This document shows, piece after piece, positions 9,930 through 17,826 of a stretch of 64,000 bases of DNA (positions are counted from its first letter, which is position 1; the number at the start of each line of letters is the position of its first letter). The position numbers were made by a program, and so were the translations under genes. Origin of the DNA: Rhodanobacter sp. AS-Z3 (lineage in GTDB: Bacteria > Pseudomonadota > Gammaproteobacteria > Xanthomonadales > Rhodanobacteraceae). Under the pieces are notes generated by a model. It searched no databases. It saw only the letters and a program-made list of their open reading frames with translations, and was not told where the DNA came from. Location: contig NZ_CP119392.1 in the NCBI RefSeq assembly GCF_029224025.1, forward strand, positions 1,077,001 through 1,141,000, given 5' to 3'.

Positions 9930-11120
9930 TTACTTGGCCATCCCGAGTGCGCCAGCGACCAGCAGTGCCAGAGTCAATAGCCAGAAGTAGCAAAAGCCGA
10001 TGCAGCCGAATTTCAGCAAGGTCATCGGCCAGCCCTGCCGGTAGATCCGTTTCTGCATGATCAGCAGGTATGCCGGTATCCAAAGTGCAAGACCCCACTC
10101 CAGCCAATGCAGCGGATAGGTCACCCAGGCGGCGTGCGGCGCTAGCCAACTGGACAGCGCGCCGAACGACACGCCCAGCAGCAGGCTGAAGAACAGGTAG
10201 GCGTGGCTGTGCAGCGCCACAATCAGGTGCTCCATGTACAGGCGTCGGCGGAATACGTAGAACAGCTTGAGCAGCAGGGCGAACAGCGGAATCATCACGA
10301 ACATGGTCTGCGGCAACATGCCGAAGAAATTGGTCAGCAGCCGGTCAAATGCTTCCTGACGGCTTGCGCCAGGAGATTCCATGGCACGCAGGTTCGCCTT
10401 GAGATGGCTCACGCTCTTGCTGACGCGATCGTTGGCAAAGCCTGGCAACCACGCGATTTCGATGTGTGAGGGCGAGTTCAGCCAGTCGTTGCTGATCTTG
10501 GTGTGCACCTCCGCATCCGCAGCTGTCGGCAGGCTGTCCGATGGCTGCAGCGCGGTCCCTGCGGCAGGTGCCGCCTCAAGTACCTGTATGCGTTGCGCGG
10601 CCTGCTGACGCGCGGCGTTTTTGGCCACGGTCAGATCAGACGCTGCAAGCCCGCCCAGCGGCCCCAGCGCATCCTGCGCACGCTCCAGGCCAGCCAGCTG
10701 CTGCTGCAAGGCCAGTTCCACCGCGGCCGGAGTGGTCGCCGCGTTGAACGAATTGTCTGTCGCGTGGAGTTGCGTGTTCGGGCCGAGATCGATGTGGCTG
10801 TCTTCGAGGCGCAGGTGGCAGACGAAGAACGCCAGCAGGCACAGCACGAATACCAGTCGGAACGGGGCGACATATCGCACCCGTCGGCCACTGAAATACT
10901 CCAGCGTCAGGAAGCCGGGCCTGAGCAGCAGCGGTGGCAGCGTATGCACGATGCGGCCGTCGATATGCAGCAACGTTTCCACGGTTTCCTCGGCCATGTG
11001 GTGCATCGGCTTGAGTACGCTGTGAAACGATTGCCCGCATTCGTGGCAGAACTCGCCCTCGAGCACGGCGCCACAGTTGGCGCAACGCATGCCTTCATGC
11101 CTGATCAGTTGCTTCATCAT
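9930..11120 (-). CDS. DUF3667 membrane protein with N-terminal zinc ribbon
   Basis: Inner-membrane protein of 396 residues. A short zinc-ribbon sits at the N-terminus (CANC ... CHEC, residues about 12-29), followed by the DUF3667-typical stretch with HIDGRIVHTLPPLLLRPG and EYFSGRRVRYVAPFRL, which leads into the first transmembrane helix. A long, Ala/Gln-rich soluble segment (about 120-230) separates this from three or four C-terminal helices. The ATG at 11120 is preferred over the upstream 11156 because it immediately precedes MKQLIRHEG and the zinc ribbon. Function unknown; families of this type are described only as uncharacterised membrane proteins. It is divergent from the MATE gene. Confidence 0.8.
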   Translation of the reverse strand: MMKQLIRHEGMRCANCGAVLEGEFCHECGQSFHSVLKPMHHMAEETVETLLHIDGRIVHTLPPLLLRPGFLTLEYFSGRRVRYVAPFRLVFVLCLLAFFVCHLRLEDSHIDLGPNTQLHATDNSFNAATTPAAVELALQQQLAGLERAQDALGPLGGLAASDLTVAKNAARQQAAQRIQVLEAAPAAGTALQPSDSLPTAADAEVHTKISNDWLNSPSHIEIAWLPGFANDRVSKSVSHLKANLRAMESPGASRQEAFDRLLTNFFGMLPQTMFVMIPLFALLLKLFYVFRRRLYMEHLIVALHSHAYLFFSLLLGVSFGALSSWLAPHAAWVTYPLHWLEWGLALWIPAYLLIMQKRIYRQGWPMTLLKFGCIGFCYFWLLTLALLVAGALGMAK

Positions 11121-11223
11121 GGTCCCCGTCCAATGCAGCGGCAGATGTTCGCACATGCCGGCGGCCGGGCGGTCGTGACCTATGGCTCAGGTAGAATGTG
11201 CGGCCGCGGAGTCTGCTGTGTCC

Positions 11224-12609
11224 ATGAAACCCTTACGTCCCGAGCGCGCCCATCTGTTGCACGAGATGCGTGCCACCGTGCGGCTCGCGCTGCCGCTGAT
11301 CTGTGCGCAACTGGCGGCGATCGGCAGCAACGTTATCGATGCGTTGCTGGCCGGGCATGTCAGCGCGCACGTGCTGGGTGCGGTAGCGGTCGGTGCCAGC
11401 ATCTGGTCGCTGGCAATCGTCAGCGGCATCGGCATGATGATGGCGGTACCGCCGTCGGTGGCACAGCTCGATGGCGCGGGACGGCGTCATGAGGTCGGTG
11501 CGGTGTTCCATCAGGCTTTGTGGCTGGCGTTGGGCATGGGTGTGCTGCTGTGGTTCGCGGTGCGCCACGCCGAGCCGCTGATCGAATTGATCGGCGTGAC
11601 GGCCAGCCTGCGCCACGATGTGCAGCGCTTCCTGCTGGCGATCAGCTGGGGCGCACCGGCGTTGACTATCTACTTCGCGCTGCGCGGCTTGTCCGAAGGT
11701 TTGTCGATGACCCGGCCATCGATGTATTTCAGCCTGGGCGGACTGGCGTTGCTGGTGCCGCTGGGCTATGTGTTGATGTTCGGCAAGCTGGGCATCCCGC
11801 CGCAGGGCGCCCATGGCTGCGGCGTGGCCACGGCGATCGTGTTGTGGCTGGAGATGCTGGCGTTCGGCGTCTATGTGGTGTTCCGGCGCAACTATCACGG
11901 GTTGGGTTTGTTCGATCGGTTTGAGCGGCCGAACCTGCGCCGGATCGGCCAGTTGATACACATCGGCTTGCCGATGGCGGTGACTTTGCTGGCCGAAGCG
12001 GGCTTGTTCGTGGCGACTGCACTGATCATCGCCACCCTGGGTGAGGATGTGATCGCCAGCCATCAGGTGGCGCTCAACATTGCCTCGCTGTTCTTCATGA
12101 TTCCGCTGGGCCTGGCCATGGCGATCACCGTGCGCGTGGGCAACGCGGTGGGCCGCGGCGACGAGCGCGGCGTGCGCTATGCGGGTTTCTGCGGAATCGG
12201 CCTGACCCTGGTCACTCAGATGGTATCGGCGGGCTTGATGCTGGGGCTGCCGCACTTCATCGCGTCGTTGTACACGCACGATCCGAAGGTGATTGCCTTG
12301 GCGGTACAACTGATCATGCTGGCCGGCCTGTTCCAGTTTTCCGACGGGATTCAAGTCGCCGCCAACGGCGCGCTGCGCGGTCTCAAAGACACCCGTGTGC
12401 CGATGGCGATTACCTTGTTTGCCTATTGGGTTGTCGGTATGCCGGTGGGCTGGTGGCTGACTTTTCACCACGGGATGGGTGCGCGCGGCATGTGGATCGG
12501 CTTGATCGCCGGCCTGTCGGTGGCGGCGGTGATGCTGTTCACTCGTTTCTGGCGCAGCGCGTGGAAGCAGCGCTGGCGTCACCCGCTGCCGCTTCCTGCG
12601 CCAGCCTGA
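11224..12609 (+). CDS. MATE family multidrug efflux protein
   Basis: Cation-coupled exporter of the MATE (NorM-type) family in the inner membrane. The 461-residue protein shows two related halves of six helices; family segments include LPLICAQLAAIGSNVIDALLAGH in the first half (split over helix 1-2) and GLPMAVTLLAEAGLF with ASHQVALNIASLFFMIPLG in the second. The frame is open from 11182; the ATG at 11224 starts nearer the first helix with an expected short cytoplasmic tail. The transported compounds cannot be deduced. sppA follows 51 nt downstream in the same direction. Confidence 0.92.
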   Translation: MKPLRPERAHLLHEMRATVRLALPLICAQLAAIGSNVIDALLAGHVSAHVLGAVAVGASIWSLAIVSGIGMMMAVPPSVAQLDGAGRRHEVGAVFHQALWLALGMGVLLWFAVRHAEPLIELIGVTASLRHDVQRFLLAISWGAPALTIYFALRGLSEGLSMTRPSMYFSLGGLALLVPLGYVLMFGKLGIPPQGAHGCGVATAIVLWLEMLAFGVYVVFRRNYHGLGLFDRFERPNLRRIGQLIHIGLPMAVTLLAEAGLFVATALIIATLGEDVIASHQVALNIASLFFMIPLGLAMAITVRVGNAVGRGDERGVRYAGFCGIGLTLVTQMVSAGLMLGLPHFIASLYTHDPKVIALAVQLIMLAGLFQFSDGIQVAANGALRGLKDTRVPMAITLFAYWVVGMPVGWWLTFHHGMGARGMWIGLIAGLSVAAVMLFTRFWRSAWKQRWRHPLPLPAPA

Positions 12610-12660
12610 CGCTATCCCTGACCAGCTACGCTAGCCCCATAAACACCGGATACCTCGCGC

Positions 12661-14526
12661 ATGACGTCATCGCTACCGCCCCCCATTCGCCGCAACGGTT
12701 TCTGGGCCTTCCTCCGTTCGCTGGGGCGTTTTCTCAACGGCTTCCGGCTGGTGATCATCAATCTGGTGTTTTTCGGCCTGCTGTTGCTGCTGCTGGTCGG
12801 GCTGAGTGCGGATGTGGACCGCACGGTGCAGTCCGACAGCGTGCTGGTGATCCAGCCGCAAGGCCAGTTGGTCGAGCAGTACAGCATCGATCCGCTGCAG
12901 CGCGCTCTGGCAGGCCTTTCGGGCGAAGCGCCGAAACAGGTGCAGCTGCGCGATCTGATTGGCGCGATCGATGCGGCAGCCGGCGATAAACGGATCAGCC
13001 GCATCCTGCTGCTGCCGGATGCCTTGCAGGGCGGCGGTTTTGCCGCGCTGCACGAAGTGGGAGCGGCGCTTGAGCGATTCCGTGCAACCGGCAAGCCGGT
13101 GATCGCGTGGGGTGTGAATCTGGATCAAGGCCAGTACTACCTCGCTGCGCATGCCGACCGGCTGTTGGTGGATCCACAAGGCGGCGTGATGCTCACCGGC
13201 CTGGCCAACTACCGGTTGTTCTACAAAGACCTGCTGGACAAACTCGGTGTGGACGTCCATTTGTTTCGTGTCGGCGAGTTCAAGAGTGCCGCGGAACCCT
13301 ACATTCTTGATCACGCCTCGGCTGAGGCTAAGCAGGCTGACAGCTACTGGATGAACGGCCTGTGGGATGGCTATCTCAACGAGGTGTCGAAGCTGCGCAA
13401 GCTCGATCCAGCGACGCTGCGTGACGACATCGATAACCTGCCCACGCATATCGCCACGACCCAGGGCAACCTTGCGGAGCTGGCCGTCAATCAGCATCTG
13501 GTGGACGGTCTGGCGACCCGCGCCGAGCTCATTGCGATGATGCGCAAGGACGGCGTGCCGGCCGACCGCAAGGGTCACGGTTTCCGTCAGGTTGGCTTGG
13601 CGCGCTACGCGGCCAGCATGGCGGAGGAGAGCAAGCCGCTGACGCCGGGCGTGGTGGTAGTGGTAGCCGAAGGCGAGATTGCCGGCGGCAAGCGCGGCCC
13701 CGGTTCGATCGGTGGCGAGTCCACCGCGGCGCTGATTCGCGAGGCGCGGGAAGATCGCAAGACCAAGGCGCTGGTACTGCGGGTCAACTCACCCGGCGGC
13801 GAAGTGTATGCCGCCGAGCAGATTCGCCGCGAAGTCGAACTGACCCGCGCTGCCGGCATTCCGGTGGTGGTGTCGATGGGTGATGTGGCAGCCAGCGGTG
13901 GCTACTGGATCTCGATGAACGCAAACCGGATCTTTGCTGAGCCGAACACGATCACCGGTTCGATCGGGATCTTCGGCCTGTATTACTCGGTGCCCGGCAC
14001 GCTGGCCAAGCTGGGCGTGCAGAGTGATGGCGTCAGCACCGGGCCGATGGCCGGTGCGTTCGACATCACCCGTCCGCTTGATCCGAAGGTCGGTACGGTA
14101 ATTCAGGCGATCATCAACAAGGGCTATCGTGATTTCGTCGGCAATGTGGCGAAGGCGCGCGGCAAAAGTTACGAGGCGATTGATGCCATTGCCCAGGGAC
14201 GCGTCTGGACCGGCGAGCAGGCGCTGCAGCGTGGCCTGATTGATCAGCTGGGCGGACTGGAGGCCGCTGTGGCTGATGCGGCCAGCCGCGCACAGCTGGC
14301 CAAAGGCTATCCGGTGCGCTACATGGAGCAACCGTCGAGTGGCTTTGAGCGCTTTCTGGCTGGTATGAGCCAGAGCGCCAGCGTGCGGGTGCTGCAATCG
14401 TTCGGTGTGCGCCTGCCGAGCTGGCTTGCCCAGCTGCCCGCGAGGGCGCCGGAACTGCAGTTGCTGCGTGACGCGCGTGCCGGCACGCCGAACATCTACG
14501 CCGACTGCCTGTGCCGGCCTTATTGA
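12661..14526 (+). CDS. sppA: Signal peptide peptidase SppA (67K type)
   Basis: Membrane-bound serine protease that degrades cleaved signal peptides. The 621-residue length identifies the double-domain form. A transmembrane helix at about residues 29-49 anchors it with the catalytic domains outside the cytoplasm. The general-base Lys208 lies in GEFKSAAEPY and the nucleophile Ser412 in VAASGGYW, matching the K209/S409 dyad described for the E. coli enzyme. The tandem repeat of the crotonase-like fold is evident (N-domain 60-300, C-domain 330-560). It starts 51 nt after the MATE gene; no strong ribosome-binding site is visible. Confidence 0.95.
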   Translation: MTSSLPPPIRRNGFWAFLRSLGRFLNGFRLVIINLVFFGLLLLLLVGLSADVDRTVQSDSVLVIQPQGQLVEQYSIDPLQRALAGLSGEAPKQVQLRDLIGAIDAAAGDKRISRILLLPDALQGGGFAALHEVGAALERFRATGKPVIAWGVNLDQGQYYLAAHADRLLVDPQGGVMLTGLANYRLFYKDLLDKLGVDVHLFRVGEFKSAAEPYILDHASAEAKQADSYWMNGLWDGYLNEVSKLRKLDPATLRDDIDNLPTHIATTQGNLAELAVNQHLVDGLATRAELIAMMRKDGVPADRKGHGFRQVGLARYAASMAEESKPLTPGVVVVVAEGEIAGGKRGPGSIGGESTAALIREAREDRKTKALVLRVNSPGGEVYAAEQIRREVELTRAAGIPVVVSMGDVAASGGYWISMNANRIFAEPNTITGSIGIFGLYYSVPGTLAKLGVQSDGVSTGPMAGAFDITRPLDPKVGTVIQAIINKGYRDFVGNVAKARGKSYEAIDAIAQGRVWTGEQALQRGLIDQLGGLEAAVADAASRAQLAKGYPVRYMEQPSSGFERFLAGMSQSASVRVLQSFGVRLPSWLAQLPARAPELQLLRDARAGTPNIYADCLCRPY

Positions 14527-14556
14527 GGCGCGCGCATCGTAGTGGAACCCGTGGAG

Positions 14557-14760
14557 CTAGTGCTGCAAGGCCTCAATCTGCTTGTCCTGCTGGTCATCGT
14601 GCTTCTCGACCATCTTGCTGACGTCTTTCGCGCGCTGCTTGTCAGCGCGCATTCCGTCAAACGGGGTGGTGACTACGGGCGGCTTCGCCTGAGGCTCCGG
14701 CGGCTTGCTTGAGCATGCACCCAGCGAGACAAGGCAGAGCAGGAGCGGCAGCAGCTTCAT
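14557..14760 (-). CDS. Small lipoprotein, hypothetical
   Basis: A 67-residue predicted lipoprotein. The signal peptide MKLLPLLLCLVSLGAC has a lipobox LGAC with Cys16. The mature part is proline-rich at first (KPPEPQAKPP) and then highly charged (KDVSKMVEKHDDQQDKQ), compatible with a short helix. The start at 14760 is preceded by AAGG about 10 nt upstream; the frame extends to 14790 but that would add ten residues before the signal. It lies between sppA (convergent) and the SDR gene (divergent). No family assigned. Confidence 0.65.
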   Translation of the reverse strand: MKLLPLLLCLVSLGACSSKPPEPQAKPPVVTTPFDGMRADKQRAKDVSKMVEKHDDQQDKQIEALQH

Positions 14761-14863
14761 GGTGGTTACCTTGCGTGTTCGTTTCGCCAAGTGTTGCGCC
14801 AGCTAGCGTCGCAGGCAAGCCAGCAGCGTTGGCAGCCCGCCGCCGACGCTTTAAGCTGCCCGC

Positions 14864-15646
14864 ATGAACAGTCGTCTCGATGCCTGGCAACTGCAAGGCC
14901 ATAACGCCCTGATTACCGGTGCCAGCAAAGGCATCGGCCATGCCACCGCGCGCGAGCTGGCCGGGCTGGGTGCGAACCTGTTGCTGGTTGCGCGGGATGC
15001 GGATCATCTGGAGCAGGTCAGGGATGAGCTGGCCGAGGATTTCCCCGCCTGCGAGGTGATGGCGTTCGCCGCTGACGTCAGCGAAGGCGAAGATCGGCTG
15101 GCGATATTCGACTGGATTGCCGACCTCGGTACCCCGCTGTCGCTGTTGATCAACAATGCCGGCGGCAATCAGCCGGGAGCCACGCTCGACTATCGCGAAG
15201 ACGACTGGCGGGCGATCTTCGAGCAGAATCTGTTCAGTGCCTTCGAGATGTGCCGGCTGTCCCACGCGCAGCTCGCCCAGCAGGCGCATGCGGCGATCGT
15301 CAACGTGGGTTCGGTGTCCGGCATGACCCATGTGCGCACCGGCTCGCCTTATGGGATGAGCAAGGCCGCACTGCATCAGCTCACCCGCAATCTTGCCGCG
15401 GAATGGGCGGTCGATGGCATCCGGGTCAATGCGGTGGCGCCGTGGTACATCCGTACCCAGCGTTCCGAGCCGGCACTGGCCGACAGCGACTATCTCGACG
15501 AAGTACTCGACCGCACACCGCTGGAGCGGATCGGCGAGCCGGAGGAAGTAGCGGCGGCGATTGCCTTCCTGTGCCTGCCTGCCGCCAGCTATATCACCGG
15601 CCAGGTGCTGGCGGTGGATGGCGGCTTTCTGAACTATGGGTTCTGA
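14864..15646 (+). CDS. Short-chain dehydrogenase/reductase (tropinone reductase-like)
   Basis: NAD(P)-dependent oxidoreductase of the classical SDR family, 260 residues. The cofactor motif GASKGIGHA is at about residues 19-27, the NNAGG motif near 97, and the catalytic Ser ... YGMSK Tyr-Lys pair at about 147-167. The [11 protein letters not shown] segment after the active site resembles the tropinone reductase-like subgroup of SDRs rather than FabG. The C-terminal [10 protein letters not shown] is typical. The physiological substrate is unknown. It is monocistronic, convergent with the DegV gene, with a hairpin between the two. Confidence 0.88.
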   Translation: MNSRLDAWQLQGHNALITGASKGIGHATARELAGLGANLLLVARDADHLEQVRDELAEDFPACEVMAFAADVSEGEDRLAIFDWIADLGTPLSLLINNAGGNQPGATLDYREDDWRAIFEQNLFSAFEMCRLSHAQLAQQAHAAIVNVGSVSGMTHVRTGSPYGMSKAALHQLTRNLAAEWAVDGIRVNAVAPWYIRTQRSEPALADSDYLDEVLDRTPLERIGEPEEVAAAIAFLCLPAASYITGQVLAVDGGFLNYGF

Positions 15647-15662
15647 ATAAGCGGTGCGCACG

Positions 15663-15684
15663 CCGCGCTGCTCTTGCAGCGCGG
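15663..15684. terminator. Perfect hairpin between convergent genes, no U-tract
   Basis: CCGCGCTGC - TCTT - GCAGCGCGG forms a 9-bp GC-rich stem with a 4-nt loop, 17 nt after the SDR stop and 8 nt from the DegV stop on the other strand. There is no T-run on either side, so if it acts in termination it would be as a bidirectional stem or 3'-end barrier rather than a classical intrinsic terminator. Confidence 0.45.
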
Positions 15685-15691
15685 GGACGCT

Positions 15692-16636
15692 TCAGAATTC
15701 GGCCACGTGATCCTCGGCTGCAAGGCCGATCGTCACAGCGCCCTCGCCAACATTGACCATGCCGGTGATGCTCATGGGCGCTTCCATCAGCTCCACCCCG
15801 CATTCCTCGCAGGCCTGGCGCAACTCCAGATAACCGGGCAGGTGCTCCAGCACGGCGAGGTCGCCACCGTAGCTGGCGCAGACCATCGGTACCAGCAGGC
15901 CGGCACGGACGCGTTTCGCTGCAAAACCGAACAGCGCTTGGGCACCTTGCTCGAAGCCGCGGACCTTGCCGACCGGTCCGGTTTCGCCCTGGAAGCAGCG
16001 CAGGATCGGCTTGATGTCCAGCGCTGAACCCAGCATGGCGCTGAAAACCCCCACGCTGCGGTCGTTCTTCTTCTTGGCGCGCGCCCGCAGGTAATGCAGG
16101 TCGCGCGGCAGCATATAGCCGTAGGAATGATTCGCGATATAGGCCAGTCGTTCGCGGATCACGGCGGGTGTTTCATTCGCGGCAATCAGGCGATTGGCTT
16201 CGTAGATGGCTGGCGCCGCCCCGGCGAACAGGTTGCGGGTGTCCACCACGCGCATCATGAACGGGCCGGGGACACCGGCTTGCTCGCGCACCTGCCGATA
16301 GTTCTTGAGAATGCCGAAGCTCGCCTTGTTGACGTGATCGTTGATCGGGCTGCGGGTAGCGGTGATGGTCAGGCAGAAAACACAGTCCTGTTCCAGCACC
16401 AGTTTCTCGAGGAACAGCTTGTGGATTTCGGCCACGGGAGAGGGTTCGGTTTCCGCCGAATGACTGCGGCTGCCGAGACGTCGATCGATGAAGCGCTGGA
16501 TCTCCTCCGGCCGGCGATCGTCCATGAAGGTTTCGCTGTCGACCTTGATCGTGATCGGCATGACTGCGATGTCGTGCTTCTGAATGAATTCCTGCGATAG
16601 ATCGCAGGCCGCGTCGATTGCCAGGCCCATCCGCAT
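15692..16636 (-). CDS. DegV family protein (fatty-acid binding)
   Basis: Cytoplasmic protein of 314 residues in the DegV family, whose characterised members (FakB) bind a fatty acid and present it to a fatty acid kinase. The N-terminal IDAACDLS matches the family start, followed by ITIKVDSETFMDDR, and the lipid-pocket region LTITATRSPINDHVNKAS. The C-terminal GEGAVTIG segment is also conserved. The ATG at 16636 has a G-rich stretch (GGGGGG) about 8 nt upstream; earlier starts at 16684 and 16657 add a poorly conserved extension. No FakA-like kinase is encoded in the window, so the partner is unknown. Confidence 0.87.
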   Translation of the reverse strand: MRMGLAIDAACDLSQEFIQKHDIAVMPITIKVDSETFMDDRRPEEIQRFIDRRLGSRSHSAETEPSPVAEIHKLFLEKLVLEQDCVFCLTITATRSPINDHVNKASFGILKNYRQVREQAGVPGPFMMRVVDTRNLFAGAAPAIYEANRLIAANETPAVIRERLAYIANHSYGYMLPRDLHYLRARAKKKNDRSVGVFSAMLGSALDIKPILRCFQGETGPVGKVRGFEQGAQALFGFAAKRVRAGLLVPMVCASYGGDLAVLEHLPGYLELRQACEECGVELMEAPMSITGMVNVGEGAVTIGLAAEDHVAEF

Positions 16637-16824
16637 CAGCTCATCCCCCCGGTTCATTGATTGCAGGCGAAACATAGCATGCACGCTGTGTCAGTGGTTG
16701 TTGGGCCGGTTGGTGTCGCCATGCTGACTGGCTGGGGCGCCACGGCAGCCCTAAGATGGTCTGACATAACTGGCATATCGCCGGCGTGGCGTCGCCGGTA
16801 ACGAGCTTCGGGCAAGACTTCAAG

Positions 16825-17628
16825 ATGAAAAGCAAACAGGAAATCGTTTCCAACTGGCTGCCGCGCTATACCGGCACCCCGCTGGACCAATTTGGCGAAT
16901 ACATTTTGCTGACCAACTTCGGCAACTATGTGGAGATGTTCGCGCAGTGGCACGGCGTGGAAGTGCAGGGGCGTGATCGGCCGATGCCGAATGCCACCGC
17001 CGATGGCATCACCCTGATCAACTTCGGCATGGGCAGCCCGAACGCCGCCACCATGATGGATCTGCTCGGCGCGATCAGCCCGAAGGCTGTGTTGTTTCTG
17101 GGCAAGTGCGGTGGGGTCAAGAAGAAGAATCAACTCGGTGACCTGGTGTTGCCGATCGCGGCCATTCGTGGCGAAGGCACCAGCAACGATTACCTGCCGC
17201 CCGAGGTACCCGCGCTGCCGGCGTTCCAGTTGCAGCGTGCGGTGTCCACCATGATCCGCGACCTCGGCCACGATTACTGGACGGGCACCGTCTACACCAC
17301 CAACCGGCGTGTGTGGGAACACGACGAAGTGTTCAAGGATTACCTGCGCCGCACCCGCTGCATGGCGGTAGACATGGAGACCGCGACCATTTTTGCTGCA
17401 GGCTTCGCCAACCGAATTCCCTGCGGCGCCCTGTTGCTGGTTTCCGACCAGCCGATGATTCCCGAAGGCGTGAAAACCGAAGCCAGTGATCGCAGTTTCA
17501 CCTCGCAATATGTGGAAGCGCACATCCGTGTGGGCATCGAGGCGTTGAAACTGGTGCGCCGCCACGGCAGCAGCGTCAAGCACCTGCGGTTTGAGGAAGA
17601 TATCGACGACGAGGGTGCGGCCGTCTAG
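16825..17628 (+). CDS. amn: AMP nucleosidase (short form)
   Basis: Purine-nucleoside-phosphorylase-fold enzyme predicted to split AMP into adenine and ribose 5-phosphate. The 267-residue sequence contains the family glycine-rich strand FLGKCGGVKKK, the GEGTSNDYLPPEVPALP segment and the C-terminal VDMETATIFAAGF active-site motif (the Met-Glu pair binds ribose in this superfamily). It lacks the N-terminal regulatory domain of the approximately 480-residue E. coli Amn and corresponds to the compact form. ATG 16825 is chosen because the conserved region begins KSKQEIVSNWL; the frame is open from 16786. It converges on the TonB receptor gene, with a terminator between. Confidence 0.85.
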   Translation: MKSKQEIVSNWLPRYTGTPLDQFGEYILLTNFGNYVEMFAQWHGVEVQGRDRPMPNATADGITLINFGMGSPNAATMMDLLGAISPKAVLFLGKCGGVKKKNQLGDLVLPIAAIRGEGTSNDYLPPEVPALPAFQLQRAVSTMIRDLGHDYWTGTVYTTNRRVWEHDEVFKDYLRRTRCMAVDMETATIFAAGFANRIPCGALLLVSDQPMIPEGVKTEASDRSFTSQYVEAHIRVGIEALKLVRRHGSSVKHLRFEEDIDDEGAAV

Positions 17629-17700
17629 CTGCGCGTTGTGCCACGCCGTGGTACTGCTGGCATGAGTCGTAACGCTGTTCGGTAACCACTTGACCGGCAC

Positions 17701-17736
17701 AAAAAAACCGCCAGCCAGGGGCTGACGGTTTTTTTT
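17701..17736. terminator. Bidirectional intrinsic terminator
   Basis: A 9-bp stem with one mismatch (CCGCCAGCC / GGCTGACGG) and a short loop, flanked by seven A on the left and eight T on the right. It can therefore terminate the + strand amn transcript and, read in reverse, the minus-strand TonB-receptor transcript, whose stop codon is about 90 nt away. Confidence 0.85.
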
Positions 17737-17826
17737 ATGACTCCGTGACTGCCTCGCGGCAGCACGTCTGTTGCTGATGACAGAAAGTCGGACCGGCCAG
17801 CCCGAAGGCTGCCCGGTCCAGTGTCA